Origin: Paenibacillus sp. YYML68 | Lineage (GTDB): Bacteria > Bacillota > Bacilli > Paenibacillales > NBRC-103111 | Length of the DNA stretch: 64,000 nucleotides | Direction: 5' to 3' | Assembly (NCBI RefSeq): GCF_027923405.1 | Contig: NZ_BQYI01000001.1 | Location: 2,024,501-2,088,500, forward strand | Shown here: positions 56,684-64,000 of the stretch, in pieces | Layout of the letters: each line of letters opens with the position of its first letter | Numbering within the stretch: position 1 is the stretch's first letter | Notes under the pieces: generated by a model | What the model was told of the DNA's origin: nothing | Database searches by the model: none | Seen by the model: only the letters and a program-made list of their open reading frames with translations | Translations under genes and position numbers: made by a program

Positions 56684-58068
56684 CAGTAGCGTTGCATAAA
56701 TCATGACATCTAAAATGGTGGAATATTCAGAAATTAGTTTTCAAATTCCAAGGGCCAAAAACTTACGGGGTACCCCTGAAACAGGCAGTTGCTGTCCATT
56801 TGTAATATTCATCCTTTTCAAGTTGATGATTGGTTTTTTTCGACTTAGGCGACTTACTGGTCTTTCTGTTTCTTCTGTCGCCCTCTCGAAGTTCGACTCG
56901 TTCCCAGTTCTAGCTTCATAAGCAGCAGCAAGCAGTATGCAATTAAACAGATCCAAATCTGATTCATCACTGCGTTCTCGCTGTCACCGTAAAAACAGGT
57001 TAGCTTCAGGTTCTGCTTGACCCACCGGAAGAACATCTCGATCTGCCAGCGGCTACGATACAGGTCACCAAGCTCTTCTGCCGTCAGGTCGAACCGATTC
57101 GTAATGATACGGACCTCATTACCGCGACCGTCTGTGGTGACGATCATACGAAGGGGGTGCTGCATGCGCTTGTGAGCTTTGCCTAGCACGACTTTGACAT
57201 CGCGGATGATGTCTGAATCTGTGTTCACCGAAAGTTCTTCCACTTCTTCGACAACAGCATTGTCCTTTAATCGTGATACGAATCGAATGCCACGCTCGCA
57301 GTAACTGTCGTATTTGCCGTAGTCCAGATACCCGCGGTCCATCAGATACGTGACGTCCGACTCATCGATCAGGACGTCCATTTGGCTGCGGTCTGCGGGC
57401 CTTGCAGGCGTAACCACTGCCTTATCCGGATAAACATGGTCGGGGTCAGCAAATGCCACTCGCAGGTGCAGTTTCACGCCTGCTTTCGTTTTTCGGAAAG
57501 TCGCCCATTTATACCGCTGTAGGCAAACGCTGATCGTAGAAGAGTCTATAATCTTGACCGTTCCGATGCGCCCTGATATCGGCCTAGCATCTCGATGCAA
57601 CTGTGTAATGAGATTACAAAGGATGGCTTGAAGTACTTCTGGGTCCAGTTGATTATTTTTACGGGACAACTGGGATGCACTGATCGAAGCAATGCCGAGT
57701 TGCTTTTGAAATTCCTCGTCGTGCTCCAGCTTTCGCATGATGGAACGAAGACCCTTTCGCTTCTCTAACTGTGCTTCGATGAAGATGTACAGAAAGACTA
57801 AGGTGTCGAGCTTTTTCACATAACGGTCGAGCGTAGTCGTGCTTTGCCAATTCGGGATGATGTTTGGATTTATTGGTGCAACCCATTTACCAAATGCAGA
57901 AAATAGTGTATCCTTGTCCATGCGTATCTCCTAAGTTAGGGATTTGGACAGGGCTACCTGTTACCCTAATTTTAGGAGTTTTTTGTTACAGAGTACGACC
58001 TATTTATTACAATAATAGCACAATTTGTCCAATCTGTTCGCGTGTTAGTTTTTATGCAACGCTACTGA
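56684..58068 (-). mobile_element. IS4-family insertion sequence (second type)
   Basis: Inverted ends TCAGTAGCGTTGCATAAA at 56684-56701 and inverted at 58051-58068. Direct repeat TCGTAAA flanks it (56677-56683 and 58069-58075). One transposase on the minus strand. Not the same element as at 26786: the ends and protein differ. Confidence 0.9.
56854..57921 (-). CDS. IS4-family transposase, probably with a C-terminal internal deletion
   Basis: 355 residues. SASQLSRKNNQLDPEVLQAI, DDE blocks IIDSSTISVC, YLMDRGYLDYGKYD and WQIEMFFRWVKQNLKL are intact. The end reads MKLELGTSRTSRGRQKKQKD, joining the usual post-core helix directly to the final SRGRQK tail. The related protein at 26954 is 41 residues longer in this part. 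Likely impaired, though the catalytic core remains. Confidence 0.82.
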   Translation of the reverse strand: MDKDTLFSAFGKWVAPINPNIIPNWQSTTTLDRYVKKLDTLVFLYIFIEAQLEKRKGLRSIMRKLEHDEEFQKQLGIASISASQLSRKNNQLDPEVLQAILCNLITQLHRDARPISGRIGTVKIIDSSTISVCLQRYKWATFRKTKAGVKLHLRVAFADPDHVYPDKAVVTPARPADRSQMDVLIDESDVTYLMDRGYLDYGKYDSYCERGIRFVSRLKDNAVVEEVEELSVNTDSDIIRDVKVVLGKAHKRMQHPLRMIVTTDGRGNEVRIITNRFDLTAEELGDLYRSRWQIEMFFRWVKQNLKLTCFYGDSENAVMNQIWICLIAYCLLLLMKLELGTSRTSRGRQKKQKDQ

Positions 58069-58230
58069 TCGTAAATATGTAAAATTAATGGAAGTCAAGG
58101 TCAATCACCTAAATTTTCCTTTATAATGGTTTACTTGTATGGCATAAAAAAATACACTTATTTTGTAAGCAGTACAAACCTCACATGAGGCTGTGTCTCA
58201 ACTAAATACAAAATAAGGGGATATCCCGCA

Positions 58231-59949
58231 ATGCTGTCCGAACTTTATGTCAATGCCTCGATCATGCTCGCCCACGTTTTCATCATTCATAAGATCTATC
58301 ATTGGCTGCGCAAGGCGGCTGGCTGGCAGAGATGGGGATCAGCGTATTTTGGAATCAGCTATGGACTTCTAGGGAATGTATTGATGCTGTTTACCTTCGA
58401 TCTGAAGGATGGCACGATGCTTGATCTACGTGCACTGGCCATTATGCTGGCCGGTAAGCAAGGCGGAGCGCAGGGTGCTCTAGTCTGCACGGTGCTCGTC
58501 GCAGCCGGGCGATTGTCTCTGCAGCCACTGGACGATGTGTCGATCTTAAGTGCGTTGGTCACATTGATCGGGGGTGGGGCATGTGCATGCTTGCTACGCT
58601 ATATCAGGCTGAACGGAATATTGGCATGGGTATGGATGACAACGCTATATTCAACCATTACAGCGATTGGCATGACTTGGTTGATCCAATCGAACACACA
58701 GCACTTTAGCGTGATGCTCCAATATGCACTTGTACTCGCCATTGTGGGCAGCCTAAGCTTCCTGTTCATCGAATATTTGGAGAAGACCATTCACGCGCTG
58801 TATCGACTGCGAGCCATTAGCGAGACCGATTCATTGACGGGTCTTCTCAATTATAGAGGGCTTCATATTCAGCTGCGCAAGCTTCTGACAATGCCGATTC
58901 GATTACGGCCTGCGTTCTCAATGTACTTAATTGATGTGAAGGATATACGCATACATAATTTGGAGCTGGGCCATCGGCAAGTGAACTATTTGCTGGAATG
59001 TACGGGACAAGCTTTGAAGCACTTGTTTCCCCATGCGCTCATACTTGCGAGGTATCAAGGAGACAAGTTCGTGCTCGTGACCGATGAGGATGAGGAGCGT
59101 GTCCGTACGATTCTCGATGAGGAGCTGTCCGAGCATAGCGGGTTGGAGTTTATTTATACCCAATTGCTGTATCCTGATTATGGGCTGAGCGAGCAGGAGC
59201 TTCTGATGAAGCTCGAGGAACAGCTGCTTGCCCGGAAGAAGGTGAAGTGGAAGAGTGAGGAAGAGAGGCTGACACGTAACGAGAAGCTGAAGGCGGTGGG
59301 CGAGCTGGCTGCTGGACTTGCCCATGAGATACGCAATCCGTTAACTGCGGTGAAGGGCTTCTTACAGGTCGGGATGCAGAAGGGGGATATTGCTCCGTAC
59401 TACACGATTATATTGGATGAAATTAACAGAATGAGCGAGCTGACGAACGAGTTTTTACAATATTCCCGTCCGCAATCGGCGCAGATGTCTCGCTCTAGCC
59501 TTGAAGCGTGCGTCAGTCGCGCGGTGCAGTTGGCTGAGTCGTCAGCGATTCATCATGGTCATCAGGTTCAGAATATGTCAGCGGAGCATGATGTTGAGGT
59601 AATGGCTGACCCGCAGAAGCTGATCCAAGTGCTGCTGAACTTGATGAAGAACGGACTTGAGGCGATGAGAGAGCCTGGCACCTTAACGGTTCGGATGTAT
59701 CCGTTGTCTGAGCATTTCGTTGCGATCGAGATTAAGGATACTGGAATGGGCATCTCTTCCGAACAGATGGAGCGCATATTCAGCCCCTTCTTCACGACGA
59801 AGGAGACGGGAACCGGACTCGGCTTGTCGATCTGTCAAAAAATAGTGCAGGATCATCGCGGTATGATCGCCGTGGACAGCGAGGAAGGCAGTGGCAGCAC
59901 ATTCACAGTGACACTTCCAGTCATCAAGCGGCACTCATCGACGGCTTGA
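58231..59949 (+). CDS. Membrane sensor histidine kinase with degenerate GGDEF-like domain
   Basis: 572 residues. Five to six membrane spans in the first 195 residues (5TMR-LYT-like: AYFGISYGLLGNVLMLF, ILSALVTLIGGGACACLLRY). Residues about 200-340 resemble a GGDEF domain (ISETDSLTGLLNYRGL) whose active-site motif has become YQGDKF, so no cyclase activity is expected. Then HisKA with phospho-His in AGLAHEIRNPLTAVKGF and HATPase (NLMKNGLEAM, DTGMGIS, GTGLGLSI). No response regulator is adjacent; resembles the Kin-type orphan kinases feeding the sporulation phosphorelay (inference). Confidence 0.9.
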   Translation: MLSELYVNASIMLAHVFIIHKIYHWLRKAAGWQRWGSAYFGISYGLLGNVLMLFTFDLKDGTMLDLRALAIMLAGKQGGAQGALVCTVLVAAGRLSLQPLDDVSILSALVTLIGGGACACLLRYIRLNGILAWVWMTTLYSTITAIGMTWLIQSNTQHFSVMLQYALVLAIVGSLSFLFIEYLEKTIHALYRLRAISETDSLTGLLNYRGLHIQLRKLLTMPIRLRPAFSMYLIDVKDIRIHNLELGHRQVNYLLECTGQALKHLFPHALILARYQGDKFVLVTDEDEERVRTILDEELSEHSGLEFIYTQLLYPDYGLSEQELLMKLEEQLLARKKVKWKSEEERLTRNEKLKAVGELAAGLAHEIRNPLTAVKGFLQVGMQKGDIAPYYTIILDEINRMSELTNEFLQYSRPQSAQMSRSSLEACVSRAVQLAESSAIHHGHQVQNMSAEHDVEVMADPQKLIQVLLNLMKNGLEAMREPGTLTVRMYPLSEHFVAIEIKDTGMGISSEQMERIFSPFFTTKETGTGLGLSICQKIVQDHRGMIAVDSEEGSGSTFTVTLPVIKRHSSTA

Positions 59950-60072
59950 CGACGGTTCAACAGAGGTAGTCGCACGCCAAGCTAGCAGCAGCGTGCCGAC
60001 TGCCTCTTTATTGTAACTATACTAAGACAAGCTCAATTTTCCAATAGATTTTTTGGCCTTCTTTTAGTAAAA

Positions 60073-60101
60073 TTGGCTATGAGACATTAGTCCTATATAT
60101 T
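60073..60101 (+). promoter_or_regulatory. Promoter of the riboswitch-chemoreceptor unit
   Basis: TTGGCT (60073-60078) and TATATT (60096-60101), 17-base spacer, immediately upstream of the riboswitch. Confidence 0.6.
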
Positions 60102-60104
60102 GAA

Positions 60105-60243
60105 TCCCATACGTAAAGGCAAACTCGGCGAAAGACGGGGACGCAAAGCTTCAGGCCTAAAGTAAAGCTTCGGCTTCACTAGGGCGGCTGGGCTGCCAAG
60201 TGGTGTTAATGGTCAAACCGCTCCCTATTGGTCGGTTTTTTTG
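60105..60243 (+). promoter_or_regulatory. Cyclic di-GMP-I (GEMM) riboswitch with terminator
   Basis: GEMM-I core visible: AAAGGCAAACTCGGCGAAAG (60115 onward), ACGGGGACGCAAAGC, TCAGGCCTAAAG, a GCTTCGGC hairpin, then GGGCGGCTGGGCTGCCAAG (to about 60200). It is followed by an AACCG / CGGTT stem and seven Ts (about 60215-60242), an intrinsic terminator as expression platform. It should let c-di-GMP control the chemoreceptor gene 70 bases downstream; on or off sense cannot be read by eye. Confidence 0.92.
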
Positions 60244-60311
60244 CGCTTGCCGGCCGAACGCCTCAGCATTTTTGCGTATGATGTATGAACAGATTGGGGA
60301 AGGTGCAGCTT

Positions 60312-61997
60312 ATGAAGTGGACAATCAGCAAGAAACTGTATGGCGGATTTTGTATTATTCTGTTCTTTGTTGTGTTGCAAGGCATTACTTCGATCTATTT
60401 TCAGTCTCGATTGGTAACGATCTATGAAGACCTCATCGAACGTCGTGCCGTCATCGCTAGCACGATGATGCGCGTTGAGACGAAGGCTGCGCTGCAGACA
60501 AGCAGTCTCCAGGATTACTTGCTAACCCAGGACGAGAGCTCGAAGCAGAGGCTTCTTGCTGCTAACCGAGACGCGAGAATGGGAATTGGATCGGCATCGT
60601 TGTTGGTACATCGTGAGGAAGACAAGCAGAAGCTGGCGAAGCTGATTGATCTGAATAAGAGGTATCTTGACGTGACCAGCTCCGTATTTGCGATCTCCTC
60701 CAAGCAAGAGCAGCTGATGTATGCCAATAAGGAAGTGTTCCCGATAGCTAGGGAGATGGGGCAGCTCGCCGAAGAGATCGCCAATGGCCAGAAGGAGCTG
60801 ATGCAGCAAGGGATAACGGACAATGCTGCGCGTGCCGACAACATCAAACGGATCCTGTATATGTCGCTGGGTATCACCATTGTGGTTTCAGCCTTGCTCG
60901 GCTATTTCATCTCACGCAGCTTGTCAAGACCGATCATCGCGTTGACTCACGCGGCAAGAGCGATCGCCTCGGGCGATCTTCGTGACCAAGACCTGCGCAT
61001 CCGCAATAAGGAGGAGCTCGGTGTGCTGGCTTCTTCGTTCCGCGAGATGACTGAGCAGCTACGCATGCTAATCCACCAGGTGCAGACTACCGTGGAACAG
61101 ACAGCAGCCAGCTCCGAGGAGCTGACAGCAAGCGCAGAGCAGTCCGCATCGGCTGCTCAAGGGATCGCTAGTACGATCATGGAGGTGAGCAGCGGCAGTC
61201 AATCGCAGGATAAAGGCGCCCGCGAATGTGTCGTTGCGATGCAGGAGATGGCGATCGCGCTGCAGCGGATCGCGGAGTCGTCGGCAACCGTATCCGACAT
61301 TGCACTCGTAACCAGAGAGTCGGTTGAGCAGAGTTATAGCTCAATTGAGCAGACGATCGATCAGATGGAAGGCATCCAGCGATCCGTCGGAGGCGCCGCC
61401 GTAGAGGTCGGGCATCTACATAAGCATTCTCAAGAAATCGGCGACATTGTGAAGCTGATTAGTGAAATATCGAATCAGACGAACCTGTTGGCGCTGAACG
61501 CCTCCATTGAGGCGGCACGTGCAGGCGAGCAGGGCAGAGGCTTTGCCGTTGTAGCGAACGAAGTCAAGAAGCTGGCCGGAATGACCCAGCAGTCTGCTGC
61601 CCAGGTAGAGGAACTGATCGCCCACATTCAACAGAGCACCGAGAAGATCGTAGTTGCCATCGATCAGAGTGTGGAGGATGTGCAGGTCGGCAGCACGGCA
61701 GTTCAGAAGGCCGGGGAAACGTTCGCAGAGGTAAGAGACGCAATGCGTATAGCCGTTGAGCAAATTCAAGAGGTATCCGCCTCGGCGGAGCAAGCGTCGG
61801 CAAGCTCGGAACAAATGCTGGCAACCGTCGAGGAGGTATCGACCATCGCTCGCACGATTATGGAAGAGACGCAGAGTGTCGCCGCTTCCACCGAGGCGCA
61901 GCTTGCTTCCATGGAGGAGATTTCAGCGTCTTCCGAAGCGTTAAGTCAGCTCGCAGCTGATCTTCAGCAGAACATAAGCCGATTTAAGGTGCAATAA
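60312..61997 (+). CDS. Methyl-accepting chemotaxis protein
   Basis: 561 residues from ATG 60312, 6 bases after GGGAAGGTG (the ATG at 60285 has no site). Membrane span about 11-30, a helical 4HB/CHASE3-like sensor (about 35-180), second span (about 190-208, [20 protein letters not shown]), HAMP ([20 protein letters not shown]), and the signalling tip [20 protein letters not shown]. Senses a small ligand and controls CheA in flagellar motility. Expression is under the c-di-GMP riboswitch, coupling motility to c-di-GMP. Confidence 0.95.
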   Translation: MKWTISKKLYGGFCIILFFVVLQGITSIYFQSRLVTIYEDLIERRAVIASTMMRVETKAALQTSSLQDYLLTQDESSKQRLLAANRDARMGIGSASLLVHREEDKQKLAKLIDLNKRYLDVTSSVFAISSKQEQLMYANKEVFPIAREMGQLAEEIANGQKELMQQGITDNAARADNIKRILYMSLGITIVVSALLGYFISRSLSRPIIALTHAARAIASGDLRDQDLRIRNKEELGVLASSFREMTEQLRMLIHQVQTTVEQTAASSEELTASAEQSASAAQGIASTIMEVSSGSQSQDKGARECVVAMQEMAIALQRIAESSATVSDIALVTRESVEQSYSSIEQTIDQMEGIQRSVGGAAVEVGHLHKHSQEIGDIVKLISEISNQTNLLALNASIEAARAGEQGRGFAVVANEVKKLAGMTQQSAAQVEELIAHIQQSTEKIVVAIDQSVEDVQVGSTAVQKAGETFAEVRDAMRIAVEQIQEVSASAEQASASSEQMLATVEEVSTIARTIMEETQSVAASTEAQLASMEEISASSEALSQLAADLQQNISRFKVQ

Positions 61998-62021
61998 TCT
62001 TGTACGGATAGTGAGCAAAAA

Positions 62022-62051
62022 TAGCCTCCCCCGATCATAAGGGGGAGGCTA
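62022..62051. terminator. Bidirectional intrinsic terminator
   Basis: TAGCCTCCCCC (62022-62032) / GGGGGAGGCTA (62041-62051), between the converging chemoreceptor and cyclase genes. Confidence 0.85.
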
Positions 62052-62065
62052 CTTATCATACAAGA

Positions 62066-63799
62066 TTAAGCCATACAAACCTTGTTGCGTCCGGAATACT
62101 TGGCAGCATACAGCGCTTGATCGGCTTCCTTAAGAAGCTGCTTCAGCTTCATGGTGTTATCTGTGCGGGCGGTGCTTACACCTAAGCTGATGGTAACGCT
62201 TAGAGTACCGCTGTCGCTTGTGAACGTTAGCTCACTAACTGCTTGGCGAATGACTTCGGCAAGTCGGCTGCTCTCCTCCAGGCCGGTATACTCGAGCATT
62301 ACGATGAACTCTTCACCACCGTAGCGTCCGACCCGTGCTGATGCATCGTGCTCGAGAAGCTCGCTGACCTTGCGGGCGACCCCTTTGAGCACCTTGTCTC
62401 CAACAAGATGCCCGTACCGGTCGTTCACGCTCTTGAAATGATCGATGTCGAACATGATGAAGCTCAGAGCTGTTGACTCCTGTTGGGAGCGAACCAGTGC
62501 CGACTCAGCGAGCTCAATGAACGTGCCGCGGTTCAGGAGGCCGGTCAGCGAATCTGTTGTTGCGAGCTGCTGCATACGCTTGTACAAGGATGCGTTATGA
62601 ATGAATACGCTCACCTGACTGAATAAAGAGTAAGCCGCTGTCATCTGCTGCGACGTAAAGGGCTCATCTGCAGTCAGTCCGATCAGTCCGACTCTGTTCT
62701 GCTCGATAGTCAGCGGATACCAGAGCACCTTCGCATCAGGTGACATGTGAGGCTCGCCCGTTTCGCACATATGTCGGAACGCAGATTCAACCTCTTCTTG
62801 ATGAAAGTTAGGCTCGCTGTCCAGCTCAGATACTGCAGACTTCTGTAGCAGCTGCCCGTGATCGAGCATCCAGACAGCTGCGTGACGGTAAGGCAGCAGC
62901 TCACGTGACCCCTGCAGGACGCGATCCATTACTTGCTGTACATCAAGCGAGGAGCTCACGCTGGAGACAATACGCTGGAGCTTCTCTGCTACCTCTCGTT
63001 GGCGACGCTCCAGCTCGTATTGCGTTTCCAGCTCAGCCGTCTGAGCGGTGCGCCTAAGCAAGTCGTTAATTTGAGTTACCATATGATTGAAGGAGGAAGC
63101 AAGCTGGCCGATCTCATCCTTCGTTACGATGTCGGCGTTCGTCCGCAGATCGCCGGCGGCTACAAGGCCCATATGCATGGACATAACCCGCAGCGGCTTC
63201 GTGACCCATCTGGATAACGTAATCATGATGAAGTAGAACGCAAGCGCGACGAATATGAAGGACAATACGATCGGAACGAGCGCGTAGGCGGCTAGCTTCT
63301 GGGTGATGACGCTCTTACGCATCGTCACGACGACGGCGCCGGAAGCTGGCTCTAGGCTATTGTTTTGCACGGGCAGCACAACGGCTGTATACAGCTCGTC
63401 TTCCATGGAATAATCGAAGCGCGTTTCTTGGACCATCATCAAGGCTTGCGAATAATAGGGCAGCTCCGCCTCCGTTCCAATGAGCACCGGGTTGCTGTGA
63501 AACAGGATACGTCCATTAGGATCGATGACGAAAGCATGGCTGACGTCCGGGTATTTCGAAATAATCTCCTTGCATTGCTGCTCGAAGCCGGTCAATTCCT
63601 CCAATGGGACACCGAGTGCGGAGAGTCGGTCGAGCTGTGTAAGTAAACTGTTGCCGACGACAGCAAGCTCCTGCTGCAGAACTCGGCTATATTCTTGCTG
63701 AAACAAGAACGAAGTAATCCAATTGTTCGCTCCCACGATGAGCGCTAGGGTGACGATCAGCATGACGGCAATTTTGGTCTGTAGACGTTTGAAGTTCAT
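62066..63799 (-). CDS. Membrane diguanylate cyclase (dCache-HAMP-GAF-GGDEF)
   Basis: 577 residues. Span about 9-30, extracellular Cache-like sensor (FVIDPNGRILFHSNPVLIGT), span about 172-196, HAMP (VTKPLRVMSMHMGLVAAGDL), GAF (about 270-405), GGDEF (TTDSLTGLLNRGTF, DHFKSVNDRYGHLVGD, RYGGEEF). The GGEEF motif is intact, so c-di-GMP synthesis is expected. The segment before GGEEF (DASARVGRY) lacks the RxxD inhibitory site. Starts 4 bases after the stop of the ABC substrate-binding gene. A plausible c-di-GMP source for the riboswitch 2 kb away. Confidence 0.93.
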   Translation of the reverse strand: MNFKRLQTKIAVMLIVTLALIVGANNWITSFLFQQEYSRVLQQELAVVGNSLLTQLDRLSALGVPLEELTGFEQQCKEIISKYPDVSHAFVIDPNGRILFHSNPVLIGTEAELPYYSQALMMVQETRFDYSMEDELYTAVVLPVQNNSLEPASGAVVVTMRKSVITQKLAAYALVPIVLSFIFVALAFYFIMITLSRWVTKPLRVMSMHMGLVAAGDLRTNADIVTKDEIGQLASSFNHMVTQINDLLRRTAQTAELETQYELERRQREVAEKLQRIVSSVSSSLDVQQVMDRVLQGSRELLPYRHAAVWMLDHGQLLQKSAVSELDSEPNFHQEEVESAFRHMCETGEPHMSPDAKVLWYPLTIEQNRVGLIGLTADEPFTSQQMTAAYSLFSQVSVFIHNASLYKRMQQLATTDSLTGLLNRGTFIELAESALVRSQQESTALSFIMFDIDHFKSVNDRYGHLVGDKVLKGVARKVSELLEHDASARVGRYGGEEFIVMLEYTGLEESSRLAEVIRQAVSELTFTSDSGTLSVTISLGVSTARTDNTMKLKQLLKEADQALYAAKYSGRNKVCMA

Positions 63800-63803
63800 A
63801 GGC

Positions 63804-64000
63804 TTAAGGCTCCCATATGAAGCGATTGTACACCTTGGAGCTGAGCAGTACCGTGCTGTCCAGCTTCATATTCAGCTTCTTGGCTCTGGCAAGACTGACG
63901 ATCGGCTCGCCCTTAACGGTCGGCTTCATAGGCAGAGAGGACGGCTTCTCTCCGTCCTCCAGCACACGTCGAGCTAATATGCCGGCTTCATAGCCTTGCT
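63804..64000 (-). CDS. ABC transporter substrate-binding protein, partial
   Basis: C-terminal 65 residues only: QGYEAGILARRVLEDGEKPS, then IVSLARAKKLNMKLDSTVLL and stop TAA. This is the end of the PF04392-type substrate-binding fold (GYxxGxxAxxxLxGEKP). The gene begins outside the window. Its product may pass signals to, or share a ligand with, the coupled diguanylate cyclase. Confidence 0.7.
   Translation of the reverse strand, partial: QGYEAGILARRVLEDGEKPSSLPMKPTVKGEPIVSLARAKKLNMKLDSTVLLSSKVYNRFIWEP

Overview
The window looks like a chromosomal segment of a moderately GC-rich endospore-forming firmicute, most likely Paenibacillus or a close relative. Pointers are a proline-type T-box leader, a GEMM-I c-di-GMP riboswitch, a DUF3231 protein, a DUF6376-like lipoprotein, Mqo plus AcnA, secreted beta-helix enzymes with CBM3/DNRLRE modules, and strong AGGAGG-type ribosome binding sites. 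No tRNA, rRNA or CRISPR array was seen.

Layout. (1) 1-9.2 kb: a very AT-rich, tightly packed, one-directional cluster, foreign in composition to the rest. It encodes an adenylate-forming enzyme (PaaK/CapK type), a degenerate archaeal/eukaryotic-type prolyl-tRNA synthetase (ProRS) homologue, a P-loop kinase-like protein, an Ldh_2-family dehydrogenase, an HpcH/HpaI aldolase, a GNAT, the ruin of a bacterial-type ProRS, a nucleotidyltransferase-like protein and a thymidylate-kinase-like protein. I read it as an undescribed small-molecule cluster whose product may be a proline-like antimetabolite; this is inference. (2) 9.4-22.1 kb: an insertion-sequence pile-up. An IS256-type element has a nonsense codon and an 8-bp target duplication. 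IS21 remains follow, then an intact T-box-controlled proS, then a four-level nest of elements: IS3 containing a second IS3-like element, containing IS66-a, containing IS66-b. (3) 22.6-28.9 kb: a translationally coupled metallophosphoesterase + GHKL (Hsp90-like) ATPase pair, a candidate anti-phage or conflict system, then an IS4 element and a small conserved protein.

(4) 29.0-37.0 kb: an AraC regulator divergent from a run of polysaccharide-degradation genes, including two tandem beta-helix paralogues of very different base composition. (5) 37.2-49.2 kb: a lipoprotein, mqo, a 63-bp tandem repeat array, an operon of CheA-like kinase with a fused CheX-like domain + response regulator + adenylyl cyclase with a CheX-like domain, a Uma2-family protein and acnA. 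(6) 49.5-56.5 kb: a DUF3231 protein, a uxuA / mannonate-oxidoreductase-like / GntR hexuronate locus with a palindromic operator on its promoter, a His-rich lipoprotein, and an ABC exporter. Both the oxidoreductase and the ABC permease carry internal deletions. (7) 56.7-64 kb: an IS4 element with a shortened transposase, a histidine kinase with a degenerate GGDEF-like domain, a chemoreceptor behind a c-di-GMP riboswitch, and a convergent diguanylate cyclase following an ABC substrate-binding protein.

How they fit together: housekeeping TCA-cycle genes (mqo, acnA) and sugar-acid catabolism sit beside signalling modules linking c-di-GMP, cAMP-type and two-component pathways. The left third is a mobile/accessory zone combining a horizontally acquired biosynthetic cluster, its putative ProRS-based immunity, IS elements and a possible defence pair.
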